A DNA stretch of 64,000 nt from positions 1,488,001 to 1,552,000 of the forward strand of contig NC_015732.1 of assembly GCF_000219725.1 (NCBI RefSeq), in the 5' to 3' direction. This DNA is from Gracilinema caldarium DSM 7334. Lineage in GTDB: Bacteria > Spirochaetota > Spirochaetia > Treponematales > Breznakiellaceae. A program made the position numbers and the translations under genes. The notes beneath the pieces were generated by a model that ran no database searches, had not been told where the DNA came from, and was given only the letters and a program-made list of their open reading frames with translations. Shown in pieces: positions 43,387 to 53,589 of the stretch (positions are counted from its first letter, which is position 1; each line of letters begins with the position of its first letter).

Positions 43387-43851
43387 GTGCATTATAGTCC
43401 GAGAAAGGAAGATCCCCTCTTTGATGCTTTAAATCCTGTTGTTCAGGGTCTTGGTATGTCCATCGTAGAACTTTCTGTGTCAAAACAACGGGGTAAAACC
43501 CAAATTCGGCTTACGGTTACGAAAAAAGGTGTGGTCGGTGTGGGTGATTGTTCCCGGGTTCATCATGCGATTGTGCCCCGGCTGGAACTGGCCTTTCCCG
43601 GGGAGGATCTCTATATCGAAGTGGCTTCCCCTGGTATAGATAGAACCATTAAAGATGCCTCCGAATTCCAATTATACATTGGTCGGGGTGTACGGTGTTA
43701 TCGTACTGATATATCAGATTGGACCGCAGGAATTATCCTGGAAGCGGACGATCATCACCTGGTGTTACGAGGAGCAAAGGGTACTGTGGAACTATCCTAT
43801 GATAGTATTGCAAAGGCAAAATTAGATTATTCGCAGGAGGTTGAAGACTGA
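43387..43851 (+). CDS. rimP: Ribosome maturation factor RimP, 154 aa
   Basis: Assists late 30S subunit maturation. The alpha/beta N-terminal domain (about 10-88) contains DALNPVVQGLGMSIVELSVS and GDCSRVHHAIVPRLELAFPG, then the family signature YIEVASPGIDRTIKDASEFQ. The C-terminal SH3-like barrel (about 92-154) follows. GTG 43387 has a Shine-Dalgarno (GGTGGAG). The stop overlaps nusA (TGATG), starting the conserved rimP-nusA-infB-rbfA-truB operon. Confidence 0.92.
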   Translation: MHYSPRKEDPLFDALNPVVQGLGMSIVELSVSKQRGKTQIRLTVTKKGVVGVGDCSRVHHAIVPRLELAFPGEDLYIEVASPGIDRTIKDASEFQLYIGRGVRCYRTDISDWTAGIILEADDHHLVLRGAKGTVELSYDSIAKAKLDYSQEVED

Positions 43852-45323
43852 TGGCATCGGATATGTCCGAAGCGATCCGCCAACTGGTTCAGGATCGTGG
43901 TATTTCAGAGGAGTTGGTCCTTAAAACCATCGAGAACACCCTCCTGGCAGCATACAAACGCCGGTTTGGTACTGCTGACAATGCGGTTGTTCGATTTAAT
44001 GACGATTATACAAAGGTTTCAATTTTTGCAAAGAAAAAGATTGTAGACGGTGTGTACGATCCGGTTTGTGAAATTGACCTGGAAGAAGCCCGGGAACTGG
44101 ATCCGGAAGCAGAAATTGGAGATGAACTGCTCATCGAAATTGATCCTAAAGAATTCGACCGGATTGCGGTGCAAAGCGCAAAACAGACCGCCCATCAATC
44201 TATCCGGGAAATCCAGAAGGACAGCCTCTATTCAGAATTCAAGGATAAGGTTGGTGAAATCATCATCGGCTATTATCAGCGGGAACGGAATGGGACCATT
44301 TATGTAGATCTTGGCAAGGTAGAAGGCATTCTTCCGAAGAAATATCAGTCACCCCGGGAAGTATACCGGGTTAATGACCGCATCAAGGCCCTGATTGTAG
44401 AAGTCTCCAAGGGCCCAACGGGACTCCAGGTAGTTCTATCCCGAACTCATACGGACTTTGTAAAGGCCATATTTGAACTTGAAGTTCCCGAAATCTACGA
44501 CAAGACTGTGGAAATTCACAAGATTGTACGGGAACCTGGGTATCGGACCAAGATTGCGGTGTATTCAAACCGGGATGATGTCGACCCTGTGGGAGCCTGT
44601 GTAGGACTCAAGGGCGTACGTATTCAGGCTATCATTAAAGAACTGGAAGGCGAAAAAATTGATATTCTGAAATACGATCCGGATCCGCGGCGTTTCATTA
44701 AAAATGCCCTCTCTCCTGCAGAAGTTAAGGATGTCATTATCCTTGATGAGGCAAAACGTCAGGCTCTGGCCATCGTGGCCGATTCCCAGTTCTCCCTTGC
44801 GATCGGCAAAACGGGACAGAATGTCCGTCTGGCCAACCGTCTTGTAGACTGGAATATCGATGTCAAAACCGAATCCCAGTACGAGGAAATGGATATTTCC
44901 TCTGAATCCCGCAGGGCTGTGTCACAGCTCTTCGGTGAAGAATCAGCTTATGAAGAGGAATTCAGCCGGATTGCCGATCTTCCTGGGGTTAAACCGGAAG
45001 TGGTCAATCTGCTCTTGGAAAATGATATTGAGTATATCGAAGACTTCCTTGAACTGTCTGATGAACAGCTTGCAAATATCAAGGGACTTTCAGAACAAGA
45101 TCTGGCAGACTTACGCAGAATAATTGAAGAAAACGTAGAAATCATCGAAGAAGATGAAAACTACGAAGAAGATATTGTTCAGGAAGAGGCTCAGGAAGCT
45201 TCTCCTGAAGAAGTAGAAGAAGAGTATCAGTGTCCCGAATGCGGAGCAAAAATAACTCTTGATATGACCAGTTGTCCTAACTGTGGTATCGGGTTAAGCT
45301 TCGAATACGAGGATCAAGAGTAA
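43851..45323 (+). CDS. nusA: Transcription factor NusA with C-terminal zinc ribbon, 490 aa
   Basis: Modulates pausing, termination and antitermination of RNA polymerase. The layout is an N-terminal polymerase-binding domain (about 1-130), S1 (about 135-200), KH1/KH2 (about 230-350; [20 protein letters not shown] and [17 protein letters not shown]), then a helix-hairpin-helix-like region ([20 protein letters not shown]). After a very acidic linker (about 425-455) the protein ends in a zinc ribbon with two CPxC knuckles ([10 protein letters not shown] and [10 protein letters not shown]), not part of the classic NusA. The Shine-Dalgarno is AGGAGG, inside rimP. Confidence 0.93.
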   Translation: MASDMSEAIRQLVQDRGISEELVLKTIENTLLAAYKRRFGTADNAVVRFNDDYTKVSIFAKKKIVDGVYDPVCEIDLEEARELDPEAEIGDELLIEIDPKEFDRIAVQSAKQTAHQSIREIQKDSLYSEFKDKVGEIIIGYYQRERNGTIYVDLGKVEGILPKKYQSPREVYRVNDRIKALIVEVSKGPTGLQVVLSRTHTDFVKAIFELEVPEIYDKTVEIHKIVREPGYRTKIAVYSNRDDVDPVGACVGLKGVRIQAIIKELEGEKIDILKYDPDPRRFIKNALSPAEVKDVIILDEAKRQALAIVADSQFSLAIGKTGQNVRLANRLVDWNIDVKTESQYEEMDISSESRRAVSQLFGEESAYEEEFSRIADLPGVKPEVVNLLLENDIEYIEDFLELSDEQLANIKGLSEQDLADLRRIIEENVEIIEEDENYEEDIVQEEAQEASPEEVEEEYQCPECGAKITLDMTSCPNCGIGLSFEYEDQE

Positions 45324-45333
45324 AAGGTGGAAT

Positions 45334-48156
45334 ATGGCTGAGGAATTGGACGGAACGCAGAAACCAAAGGTTGAATTAATTAAACATAAAACTTCTCATG
45401 CACAGCCTGAACAGGAACAGGCAAAATCATCGGAGTCTTTAGCTGGAACGAGCTCTTCAGCGTCTGGGGTTGAGCATGGTGAAAAGAAAAAAGTTGTTGT
45501 TGTGAAGAAAAAGCCCCAGGCGGTTTCTGGCGGACAACCAGGAGGACAGCAAGGTTCAGGTACTGGTTCTTCATCAGAATCCTCTTCAAATGCGCCCAAT
45601 ATACCTAAAAAAACTCAAGCTAAGGTTGTGGTAGTTCCGTCTTCTGCCCAGCATACTAAGGAACAAGCTCCTCATAATTTCCAAGCACCGGTACAACAAA
45701 AAGTACAAGAAGAACGGTCAGTACAGCAAGAAGCAGTAAAACCAAAAACGGAAGAAAAAGGTGCTGACTTAGCAGAAACTCAGAAAGCTCAAACTACGAA
45801 ACCTACATCCATGCCTAATACCCAAAGACCAGCGGTTGCTGCAGGCCGGGTAGGGGGGCGTTTTGTTGGTGGTCAGCCTTCCGGAAATAGAGAAAGTTCT
45901 GATCATAATCGTTCGACTGTACCTCCCTTCCCCCAGCGGCCTGCGTCTGCGGCTGGTCGAGTAGGGGGACGTCCCGTTGGTAATACCGGCCGAGGTCCTT
46001 CAGGATCTTCTCAGGGAGCACCCTCTGGCCAGGGATACCAGGGTAACAGACCACAGGTTCCCCGTCCTATAGGGGCACAGAATCGGGATAGTACAGGTGG
46101 TTCTGGACAACGCGGACAAGCTCCACGAGGACAAAGATCTGGCGGGGCCCCAGGCCAAAGATCCCAGGGACAGGGTGGACGAGCCGGTTTTGGTCCCCGT
46201 CCCGGTGGTTCTGTCCGTCCAACTATGGGACCACCGCCACCTCCCTTAGCTGAAGGAAAGGGGCCGTCTAAGAAGTCCTTTAAGGCTAAAAAAACAGTTT
46301 ACCAGCGGAAAGAAGAAGAGATGGAGGAAAAACTCCTTCAAATAAAGAAAAAGACCACCAAGATGACCAATCCGGTTCCTAAATCGATTGACATCATGGA
46401 GGTTATTTCGGTTTCTGAACTGGCTAGAAAAATGAACCTGAAGGCGTCAGACCTTATCCAGAAACTCATGTCCATGGGGATGATGGTAACTATTAACCAG
46501 CAGATTGATGCAGAAACAGCAACTTTGCTGGCCGCCGAGTATGGTTGTGATGTGAATATCGTGAGCCTCTATGATGAAACGGTTATCGAAAGTCAAAAGG
46601 ATAATGAGGAATCTTTACAACCACGGCCACCTGTAGTTACTGTCATGGGCCATGTCGACCATGGTAAAACCAAACTGCTCGATGCAATCCGTAGTGCCGA
46701 TGTCGCATCCGGTGAATTTGGAGGTATTACCCAACATATTGGGGCTTATATGGTCGAAACCCCCCATGGTTCAATTACCTTCCTCGATACACCAGGCCAT
46801 GAAGCCTTTACCAGAATGCGTGCCCGGGGTGCCCAAGTTACAGATATTGTAGTCTTGGTGGTTGCTGCTGATGATGGTGTTATGCCTCAAACGATCGAAG
46901 CTTTAAACCATGCAAAGGAAGCAAAGGTACCGATTATTGTCGCCATCAACAAGATTGATAAACCTGAAGCTAACCCTGATCGTATAAAGACCCAGCTTTC
47001 TGAACTGGGGCTTATGCCCGAAGATTGGGGCGGCCAGACAATGTACGTTGAAATTTCTGCCCTTAAAAAGTTGGGTATCGATAAACTTATCGATGCAATA
47101 CTGCTGCAAGCTGAAATTCTAGAGCTTAAAGCTAATTATGATTGCCGTGCAGAGGGAAAGGTGCTCGAATCCCGAATCGATCATGGCCGAGGTGTCGTTT
47201 CTACGGTAATCGTACAACGGGGGACTCTCAGGGTGGGAGATTCCTTTGTAGCCGGTATTTGGCCTGGAAAGGTGAGAGCCCTCTTTAATGACAAGGGCGA
47301 ACGGATTGATGAGGCGACTCCCTCAATGCCGGTTGAGGTCCTCGGTTTTGAGGGTATACCCAACGCTGGAGATCCGCTTCAGGTGGTAGAAGATGAAAAG
47401 ACTGCCCGGGCAATTTCCATGAAGCGTCAGGAACTGAAGCGTTTTGAAGATGCTAAGAATCTTAAAAAGATAACCCTGGATAATCTCTATGATACCATTA
47501 GTGACGGTGAAATCCAGGAACTCAAGGTTATCATTAAAGGTGATGTGCAGGGGTCGGTAGAAGCCTTACGTTCAAGCCTTGAAAAACTTTCCACCAAAGA
47601 AGTGCGGCTGAATGTTATTCAGGCCTTACCTGGCGCTATCAATGAAGGGGACGTAGACCTGGCTGCTGCTTCCAATGCTATCATCATTGGCTTTAACGTC
47701 CGTCCGACTCCTCAGGCTAAGGCCCTTGCGGAACAGGAAAAGGTTGATATCCGCAAATACAATATCATCTATAAGGCTGTCGAAGAAATTCAGCAGGCTA
47801 TGGAAGGTATGTTAAAGCCGGATGTGAAAGAAGAGGTTATCGGCACCGTAGAAGTTCGGGAGACCTTCAAGGTTCCCAAGGTTGGTACCATTGCAGGTTG
47901 TTATGTGCTGACCGGTGTTGTTAAACGCAGTGCAAGCGTCAACGTCATTCGCGAAGGTATTGTTGTTCATACTGGAAAAATTGCCTCCCTTAAGCGGTTT
48001 AAAGATGATGCCCGGGAAGTATCTGCAGGGTATGAATGTGGTATAGGTCTTGATGGTTTTGATGATATTAAAGTGGGTGACCAGTTCGAAGTCTTTGAAA
48101 TGGTAGAGATTGCCCGAAAGTTAAGCAGCAACACCCAACAGCCAAAGGATAAGTGA
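45334..48156 (+). CDS. infB: Translation initiation factor IF-2, 940 aa
   Basis: GTPase that places fMet-tRNA on the 30S subunit and promotes subunit joining. The first ~330 residues are a low-complexity Gly/Pro/Gln/Arg/Ser region with duplicated motifs ([15 protein letters not shown] and [15 protein letters not shown]). The IF2_N helical domain follows (about 350-400; [20 protein letters not shown]). The G-domain motifs are [24 protein letters not shown] and NKIDKP, and domains II, III and C2 complete the protein. It lies 10 bases after nusA, with GGTGG before ATG 45334, and overlaps rbfA by one base. Confidence 0.95.
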   Translation: MAEELDGTQKPKVELIKHKTSHAQPEQEQAKSSESLAGTSSSASGVEHGEKKKVVVVKKKPQAVSGGQPGGQQGSGTGSSSESSSNAPNIPKKTQAKVVVVPSSAQHTKEQAPHNFQAPVQQKVQEERSVQQEAVKPKTEEKGADLAETQKAQTTKPTSMPNTQRPAVAAGRVGGRFVGGQPSGNRESSDHNRSTVPPFPQRPASAAGRVGGRPVGNTGRGPSGSSQGAPSGQGYQGNRPQVPRPIGAQNRDSTGGSGQRGQAPRGQRSGGAPGQRSQGQGGRAGFGPRPGGSVRPTMGPPPPPLAEGKGPSKKSFKAKKTVYQRKEEEMEEKLLQIKKKTTKMTNPVPKSIDIMEVISVSELARKMNLKASDLIQKLMSMGMMVTINQQIDAETATLLAAEYGCDVNIVSLYDETVIESQKDNEESLQPRPPVVTVMGHVDHGKTKLLDAIRSADVASGEFGGITQHIGAYMVETPHGSITFLDTPGHEAFTRMRARGAQVTDIVVLVVAADDGVMPQTIEALNHAKEAKVPIIVAINKIDKPEANPDRIKTQLSELGLMPEDWGGQTMYVEISALKKLGIDKLIDAILLQAEILELKANYDCRAEGKVLESRIDHGRGVVSTVIVQRGTLRVGDSFVAGIWPGKVRALFNDKGERIDEATPSMPVEVLGFEGIPNAGDPLQVVEDEKTARAISMKRQELKRFEDAKNLKKITLDNLYDTISDGEIQELKVIIKGDVQGSVEALRSSLEKLSTKEVRLNVIQALPGAINEGDVDLAAASNAIIIGFNVRPTPQAKALAEQEKVDIRKYNIIYKAVEEIQQAMEGMLKPDVKEEVIGTVEVRETFKVPKVGTIAGCYVLTGVVKRSASVNVIREGIVVHTGKIASLKRFKDDAREVSAGYECGIGLDGFDDIKVGDQFEVFEMVEIARKLSSNTQQPKDK

Positions 48157-48515
48157 TGTCCGAATATCGGTTGGAACGATTAAATCATCTGATACAGGAA
48201 AAAGTGGGCGCCTTGATTGTAGAAGGTAAAATCAAGGATCCCCGAGTTGGTCCTTTCCTCTCCATCACAAGGGTTGATATTTCGCGGGATCTTTCCTATG
48301 CAGACCTCTATGTATCTAGTTTCGAAAGCGAATCGCGGCTTAAAAAGGGTGTTCTTGGTCTGCAAAGCGCTGCAGGGTTTATTCAGGCTCAATTGAATCT
48401 TACTATGCATATACGACAAACTCCTAAACTGCGTTTTCATGAAGATCACAGCCTTAAAGAAGGCTTTGAAATTGTTAAGAAGATTGAGGATCTGAATGCC
48501 GAAAGCGGCCAGTAA
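48156..48515 (+). CDS. rbfA: Ribosome-binding factor A, 119 aa
   Basis: Cold-associated 30S maturation factor with a KH-like fold. [20 protein letters not shown] starts the protein, and IKDPRVGPFLSITRVDISRD and LRFHEDHSLKEGFEI are family segments. ATG 48156 overlaps the infB stop (TGATG); a GTG one codon earlier is possible. It overlaps truB by 20 bases. Confidence 0.93.
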   Translation: MSEYRLERLNHLIQEKVGALIVEGKIKDPRVGPFLSITRVDISRDLSYADLYVSSFESESRLKKGVLGLQSAAGFIQAQLNLTMHIRQTPKLRFHEDHSLKEGFEIVKKIEDLNAESGQ

Positions 48516-49416
48516 TGCCGATGGATACCTTTTATTACATAAAAACTCAGGGCTTACCTCTTTTGATGCTCTTTATCAGGTAAAACGAGCCTTAAAAACA
48601 GGGAAGGTCGGTCATACGGGGACTTTAGACAAGTTTGCCGAAGGCTTATTAGTGCTTGTGATTGGAAAATATACATCCCTTGTTCCCATTTTTAATGAGT
48701 TGGATAAAGTATATATTGGTACCATTCATTTTGGTAAAGAAACCGATACGCTAGACCCAGAAGGTACGGTTGTTTGCACCGCCCCTGTACCCCTACGAGA
48801 TCGAATTTTCGCAGTACTCCCTTCATTTTTGGGAACCCAGATACAAATTCCTCCTGCATATTCGGCAATTCATATCAACGGTCAACGGGCCTCTGAACGG
48901 ATGAGGGCAGGTCAAGCGGTCGAGATGCAGGGCCGGGAAATTAGGATACATGAACTCGAAGTGCTGCATTATGAAGAACCGCGGCTTACCCTGAGAGTCC
49001 ATTGTTCAAAGGGGACCTATATTCGTGCCTTAGCCCGGGATATCGGCAGAGCGGCGGAATCCTGTGCCTACCTTGAGACCCTGCATCGTGTGGCAGTAGG
49101 CCCCTTTACCGATACCGATGCGGTGGATCCAGAATCTGGAGATAGGGGGGTGACACAGCTACAGGAAGCTCTTAAGCCAATAACCCCTGAGCTCTTTCAT
49201 CAACTTAATATTCCAATAGTACTTCTCGATAGAGTTGACAAAACCTATGTTCTGCAGGGTAGGCCTTTAGATCCCCTCCTTAAGGACCATGCACTGCCTC
49301 AAAGTAGTACTCTGCTTGGCCTTTTTTCTTCTGAGCATAAGTTGCTCGCTCTTATCGAGAAAGCCAGCCAGGGTAGAACCGGAGCATGGAGCTACAAACA
49401 TGTATATCCACATTGA
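48496..49416 (+). CDS. truB: tRNA pseudouridine-55 synthase TruB, 306 aa
   Basis: Converts U55 of the T-loop of tRNAs to pseudouridine. The start region LLLHKNSGLTSFDALYQVKR and the catalytic-aspartate motif VGHTGTLDKFAEGLLVLVIG (Asp near residue 45) are diagnostic, as are VYIGTIHFGKETDTLDPEG and CSKGTYIRALARDIG. Start ATG 48496 is in the end of rbfA with GAGGAT as Shine-Dalgarno. It ends the operon on its own; the TTGACT promoter for the following region overlaps its last codons. Confidence 0.94.
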   Translation: MPKAASNADGYLLLHKNSGLTSFDALYQVKRALKTGKVGHTGTLDKFAEGLLVLVIGKYTSLVPIFNELDKVYIGTIHFGKETDTLDPEGTVVCTAPVPLRDRIFAVLPSFLGTQIQIPPAYSAIHINGQRASERMRAGQAVEMQGREIRIHELEVLHYEEPRLTLRVHCSKGTYIRALARDIGRAAESCAYLETLHRVAVGPFTDTDAVDPESGDRGVTQLQEALKPITPELFHQLNIPIVLLDRVDKTYVLQGRPLDPLLKDHALPQSSTLLGLFSSEHKLLALIEKASQGRTGAWSYKHVYPH

Positions 49417-49440
49417 CTTTTCTATAAAATTCGGTAAACT
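49413..49440 (+). promoter_or_regulatory. Promoter upstream of the structured RNA candidate
   Basis: TTGACT (49413-49418), a 16-base spacer and TAAACT (49435-49440). A transcript would start near 49447 and run into the multi-helix region. Confidence 0.45.
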
Positions 49441-49446
49441 AGTCAG

Positions 49447-49690
49447 GAAGTAATCTTTAGATTTTCTAAAGGACATAAAGATCTGCAATATCTGTCAATT
49501 GCGTAGGTTATTCCGCGGTAGTTTGTGAAACTGCACCGGTTTAATGATGCTTAACTCGTCGAGGATGCATTATTGAACGGGCGGAACCTGCAGATAGTAC
49601 AAGGGCTTTGCCTCAAACCCCGGGAAAGCTTTGCAGTACTACTGCACGGTACTTGTCGCACAGATATTGTCGCCTGAAGGCCGGTACAAT
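49447..49690 (+). ncRNA. Candidate structured RNA (or rpsO leader) of unknown type
   Basis: This is the only ~300-base gap without a gene, and it folds extensively. CTTTAG/CTAAAG (49455-49460/49466-49471) form a first hairpin. TTCCGC/GCGGAA (49511-49516/49581-49586) enclose two hairpins: AGTTT/AAACT (49520-49524/49528-49532) and a 12-bp stem (49539-49550 with 49567-49578). A second multi-helix block has ACAAG/CTTGT (49599-49603/49652-49656) enclosing GCTTT/AAAGC and GCAGT/ACTGC. No RNase P, tmRNA or SRP signature is present. It could be an autoregulatory S15 leader or an independent small RNA, since rpsO seems to have its own downstream promoter. Pairings were found by eye. Confidence 0.45.
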
Positions 49691-49695
49691 ATAGT
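49667..49695 (+). promoter_or_regulatory. Promoter of rpsO
   Basis: TTGTCG (49667-49672), a 17-base spacer and TATAGT (49690-49695). The predicted start near 49702 lies directly before the Shine-Dalgarno AAGGAG (49703-49708) of rpsO. Confidence 0.5.
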
Positions 49696-49716
49696 AGTTT
49701 GCAAGGAGATTTGTAT

Positions 49717-49986
49717 ATGGCATTAACAAAGCAGGACACCGTATCGATTATTACCAAATTTGGTAAATCTGAAAAGGATACGGGTGCCACAGCAGTTCAG
49801 ATTGCGCTTTTAACCGAACGGATCAATCAGCTTACAGAACACTGTAAACAATTCAAGAAGGATAAATCCGGTCAGCGAGGCCTTCTCGTGCTGGTTGGTC
49901 AGCGCCGGCGCATGCTCAAGTATATGCAGCGGACCAATTTAGAAGGGTATCGTTCTTTGATTAAGGAATTAGGAATCCGAAAATAA
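49717..49986 (+). CDS. rpsO: 30S ribosomal protein S15, 89 aa
   Basis: Primary 16S rRNA-binding protein of the 30S platform. The sequence has the standard length and family segments: GATAVQIALLTERINQLTEH and QRGLLVLVGQRRRMLKYMQR. ATG 49717 has AAGGAG 8 bases upstream; an in-frame ATG 18 bases earlier is inconsistent with the family. It is followed by a terminator and then pnp, the common rpsO-pnp order. Confidence 0.96.
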   Translation: MALTKQDTVSIITKFGKSEKDTGATAVQIALLTERINQLTEHCKQFKKDKSGQRGLLVLVGQRRRMLKYMQRTNLEGYRSLIKELGIRK

Positions 49987-49995
49987 GGCTGCATA

Positions 49996-50047
49996 AAGCC
50001 CGGTTCTGTCGGAAAGGCGCGGTGCCCAGCCGACGCCGGGCTTTTTT
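49996..50047 (+). terminator. Intrinsic terminator after rpsO
   Basis: GCCCGG (49998-50003) pairs with CCGGGC (50036-50041), with an inner GTCGG/CCGAC stem, and TTTTTT follows (50042-50047). It lies 10 bases after the rpsO stop. Confidence 0.85.
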
Positions 50048-50052
50048 CATCC

Positions 50053-50096
50053 ATAGGGTATAAAAATAAGTATTTCTGCTTATTTTTATACCCTAT
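50053..50096. repeat. Perfect 18-bp inverted repeat upstream of pnp
   Basis: The arm ATAGGGTATAAAAATAAG (50053-50070) is exactly complementary to 50079-50096, with an 8-base loop. It is A+T-rich and lacks a U-tract, so it is not a classical terminator. It stands in the position of the RNase III hairpin of the E. coli pnp leader. Confidence 0.85.
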
Positions 50097-50175
50097 TGTA
50101 AGGGATTTTAAACCAAGCTGGGTTTGAATTATCAGAGGACAGATGCATCATCTGTTGAAAGAAGTTAGGAAGTAT

Positions 50176-52287
50176 ATGGTACAGAGAGTTTCAATGCAAA
50201 TTGGTGGAGAGGAATTGGTCCTTGAAACCGGAAAAATGGCAAAACAGGCAAACGGTGCTGTTTTTGCTCAGTATGCAGGAGCGGCAGTTATTGCTACAGT
50301 CTGTGCATCGAGCAGTGGCGAAGAAGATTTGGATTACGTCCCACTCACCGTCGATTACAATGAAAAATATTATGCAGCAGGCAAGATTCCCGGTGGTTTT
50401 ATTAAACGGGAAGGCCGGCCCAAGGACAAGGAAATCCTGGTATCCCGTCTTATCGATCGGCCAATGCGTCCTCTTTTTGATAAACGTTTTGGGAGAGATA
50501 TTCAGGTTGTACCTACCACGGTTTCTGCAGACCAGGTAAACCCCCCGGACATTCTTGCGATTTTAGCATCTTCTGCAGCGGTACATATTTCCGATATCCC
50601 CTTTAATGGCCCTATTGCAGGGGTACGGGTTTGTGCTATAGGAAATGAGCTGATTGTAAACCCCACCTATGATCAGATCGATAAGGCGGATTTAGAAATT
50701 GTGGTAGCAGGAACCCGAGATGGCATTACTATGGTAGAAGGGGGCGGAAAGGAAGTATCGGAAGATCTTATGATTGCCGCCCTTGAGAAGGCCCATCAGG
50801 TGATTATCCAGTTCTGTGATTTGCAGGAAAAACTGCGGGAACTTGCAGGAAAGGAAAAACTACCGCTTCTTGAATCCCAGACGGTACTCCAGAACCGGGA
50901 TGCAATTCGGCAGGCAGCCTATCCCAGGATGCAGGAAGCCTGTTTTGTCAAGGGAAAGCATGAGCGTTCTGCTGCGATCAAAGCAGTGAAGGACGATCTT
51001 GCAGCCCAATATGCGGAACAGCTGACCGATGAAAAACAGCTGAAACAGTTTAATGCCCTCTTCGAAGAACTGGAGTATGAAATTCTTAGAACCTCCATTC
51101 TAGAACGGGGTATCCGTGTTGATGGTCGGGGAACTGAGGATATTCGCCCTATTACCTGTGAAATTGGCGTTTTGCCCCGCACCCATGGTTCAGCCCTCTT
51201 TACCCGGGGTGAAACACAAGCATTGGCAGTAACCACCTTAGGGACCGTATTTGATGAACAGATTTTTGATGATATTGATGGAGATAAGCGGGAACGTTTT
51301 ATCCTTCATTACAATTTCCCTCCCTTCTCGGTAGGTGAAGTAGGCCGCCTTGGTACGGGCCGTCGGGAAATCGGTCACGGGAACCTGGCTCGTCGGTCTC
51401 TGGAAGCCATGGTTCCTTCAAAAGAGGAATTCCCCTATACCATTCGGGTGGTTTCTGAAATCCTGGAATCCAATGGGTCCTCATCTATGGCTACGGTCTG
51501 TGGCGGTACCCTTTCTATGCTGCATGCAGGGGTTCCCATGAAGAAACCCGTTGCAGGTATTGCCATGGGACTCATTACCGACGGTAACAGGTACGCGGTT
51601 CTTTCAGATATTCTCGGTGAGGAAGATCATCTCGGCGATATGGACTTTAAGGTTGCCGGTACTGAGGATGGTATAACGGGCTTCCAGATGGATATTAAGA
51701 TTGCCGGGGTAAGCCCTGAAATCATGCGGAAAGCCCTGGATCAGGCAAAACGTGGGCGGCTTCATATCCTCTCCATCATGAACCAAACCCTCAATAAGCC
51801 CACCGAAAAGATCAGTGAATTCGCACCAAAAATTGTTTCTCTTAAAATAGATACCGACAAAATCGGTGCACTCATCGGTCCCGGCGGTAAGACTATAAAA
51901 GCTCTCTGCGAACAGTACGGTGTTACCATCAATACTGAAAACGATGGTACCGTTACCATTTATGGTAAGAATGCTAAAAATGCAGAGGATGCCCGTGCTG
52001 CGGTTATTGGTATCGTCGAAGATCCTGAAGTGGGGCGTATCTATGATGGTGTTGTAAAACGGATCATGGAATTTGGTGCCTTTGTAGAAATCCTGCCCGG
52101 GAAAGAGGGTCTGTGCCATATTTCGAAACTTTCACGTCAGCGGATCGCCAATGTAACCGATGTCGTCAAGGAAGGACAGCGCATACCGGTTAAACTGCTG
52201 GAAATTGATAAAATGGGACGATTAAATCTGTCCTATATTGACGCCATCGAAGCTGCTGAGGATGAAAAACAGGGCCGGAGAGGTTAG
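50176..52287 (+). CDS. pnp: Polynucleotide phosphorylase, 703 aa
   Basis: 3'-5' phosphorolytic exoribonuclease of RNA turnover. Two RNase PH domains ([40 protein letters not shown]) flank a helical domain. KH ([20 protein letters not shown], about 575) and S1 ([20 protein letters not shown], about 630) domains end the protein. I chose ATG 50176, preceded by AGGAAG, as the family begins there; ATG 50143 in the same frame also has a GAGGA nearby and would add 11 residues. The stop is followed directly by the TTG of the M16 peptidase. Confidence 0.95.
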   Translation: MVQRVSMQIGGEELVLETGKMAKQANGAVFAQYAGAAVIATVCASSSGEEDLDYVPLTVDYNEKYYAAGKIPGGFIKREGRPKDKEILVSRLIDRPMRPLFDKRFGRDIQVVPTTVSADQVNPPDILAILASSAAVHISDIPFNGPIAGVRVCAIGNELIVNPTYDQIDKADLEIVVAGTRDGITMVEGGGKEVSEDLMIAALEKAHQVIIQFCDLQEKLRELAGKEKLPLLESQTVLQNRDAIRQAAYPRMQEACFVKGKHERSAAIKAVKDDLAAQYAEQLTDEKQLKQFNALFEELEYEILRTSILERGIRVDGRGTEDIRPITCEIGVLPRTHGSALFTRGETQALAVTTLGTVFDEQIFDDIDGDKRERFILHYNFPPFSVGEVGRLGTGRREIGHGNLARRSLEAMVPSKEEFPYTIRVVSEILESNGSSSMATVCGGTLSMLHAGVPMKKPVAGIAMGLITDGNRYAVLSDILGEEDHLGDMDFKVAGTEDGITGFQMDIKIAGVSPEIMRKALDQAKRGRLHILSIMNQTLNKPTEKISEFAPKIVSLKIDTDKIGALIGPGGKTIKALCEQYGVTINTENDGTVTIYGKNAKNAEDARAAVIGIVEDPEVGRIYDGVVKRIMEFGAFVEILPGKEGLCHISKLSRQRIANVTDVVKEGQRIPVKLLEIDKMGRLNLSYIDAIEAAEDEKQGRRG

Positions 52288-53589
52288 TTGATTTTTGATA
52301 CAACCTTTAACGGGGGGCTACGGCTCCTCGTTGAATCAACGGCCGCAACTGATGTTGCGGCCGTTGGTGTCTGGTACAACCGTGGTTCCCGTGATGAGCC
52401 GGCACATCTTGCCGGTGCTACCCATATTATTGAACACATGCTCTTTAAGGGCACTGAAAGGTTATCTGCTTCCCAGATTGCACGCCGTTTTGATGCGATG
52501 GGCGGTCTGATAAACGCCTTTACCGAACGGGAAACTATGGGTATTCATGCAACTATCCCTATGAGCGGTTTTATAGAAGCGGCTCATATCCTTACGGATA
52601 TGATTACCGCTGCTCGTTTTGATCCAGAAGAGTTTAAACGTGAGATCCTTGTCATCGAGAATGAAATCACTGCTTCGCTCGATGATGTAGAAGAGGTTGC
52701 AGCGGATGCGTTTGCCCAACGATATTGGGGTTCTCATCCTCTCGGAAGATCTATCGGAGGAACTCCAGAGGATGTAAAAAACAAGGATAGAGACCAGGTC
52801 TTTTCTTTTTATCAAAATCATTTTCAGGGAAAACCCCATCTTATTACTATTGCAGGGGGCTTAACGCCGGATCTGATCATGCAGGCCTTTGAGCCGTTAC
52901 TCAATGTTACCACCGAATACCCTCAAAATGTTAAACCAAATACGCCCTTGTTGCATGGTCCATCCTACCATGGACTTTCATCACAGTATGTCCAGGTATA
53001 TTATGCATTGCCTGGGCCTGATCATATAAACGATAACGACTATTATGCCCTCGAAGTTGCAAATGCAGCCCTTGGAGACGCCATGGGGTCTCGGCTTTTT
53101 CAAAAATTACGGGAGGAATTAGGACTCTGCTATACTATTTATAGCAGTCCCAATCTTTTCAGGGATTGTTCATTGTTTTCTGTATATGGGACCTGTGCTG
53201 TTACCCATGCAGAAGAACTTATTAAACGTATTCATGAAGAAATTACTACTATAAAGATAAAGGGTTTAACCGAAGAAGAAATACAACATGCAAAGTCTCA
53301 TGTTGCAGGAATGATTACCATCGCTGCTCAGGATGTGGAATACAAAATGCGGCGCTTAGCCCGACAAGCACTTTATAAAAGTACTATAATGACCACTCAA
53401 GAATCAATTCAAAAAATTGATGCAATAGAATTGTCGGATATACAAAAAAGCATGGATCTTTTTTTCCAATCATCACCGGTCCTTTTTAGTGCGGGGCCAA
53501 AGAGCGCTGAGAAACGAATCACACGATGTATTGAGCAGATTCTTCATTCCAATAGAGAAAACAAACGGACCGCTCACTATGACAAATAA
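52288..53589 (+). CDS. M16-family zinc peptidase, 433 aa
   Basis: Pitrilysin/processing-peptidase family member with the inverted zinc motif HxxEH at residues 46-50 (ATHIIEHMLFKGTE) and the downstream zinc glutamate in VIENEITASLDDVEE. The inactive C-terminal M16_C half contains PGPDHINDNDYYALEVANAA and LGLCYTIYSS. TTG 52288 starts directly after the pnp stop with GGAGAGG as Shine-Dalgarno, so the genes are co-transcribed, as in other bacteria (pnp with an M16 peptidase). No signal peptide, hence cytosolic. It overlaps lptF by 11 bases. Confidence 0.92.
   Translation: MIFDTTFNGGLRLLVESTAATDVAAVGVWYNRGSRDEPAHLAGATHIIEHMLFKGTERLSASQIARRFDAMGGLINAFTERETMGIHATIPMSGFIEAAHILTDMITAARFDPEEFKREILVIENEITASLDDVEEVAADAFAQRYWGSHPLGRSIGGTPEDVKNKDRDQVFSFYQNHFQGKPHLITIAGGLTPDLIMQAFEPLLNVTTEYPQNVKPNTPLLHGPSYHGLSSQYVQVYYALPGPDHINDNDYYALEVANAALGDAMGSRLFQKLREELGLCYTIYSSPNLFRDCSLFSVYGTCAVTHAEELIKRIHEEITTIKIKGLTEEEIQHAKSHVAGMITIAAQDVEYKMRRLARQALYKSTIMTTQESIQKIDAIELSDIQKSMDLFFQSSPVLFSAGPKSAEKRITRCIEQILHSNRENKRTAHYDK

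Noticed and set aside
45590-46250. Extra genes overlapping the low-complexity part of infB
   Set aside because: Open frames on the other strand are shadows of the Gly/Pro/Gln-rich IF-2 N-terminus and have no start signals or recognisable domains.
49447-49690. Known housekeeping RNA (RNase P, tmRNA, SRP, 6S) before rpsO
   Set aside because: None of the conserved cores is present (no GAGGAAAGTCC-type RNase P element, no tRNA-like ends, no SRP GGAAGGAAGCAG-type loop). It is kept as an unclassified candidate.
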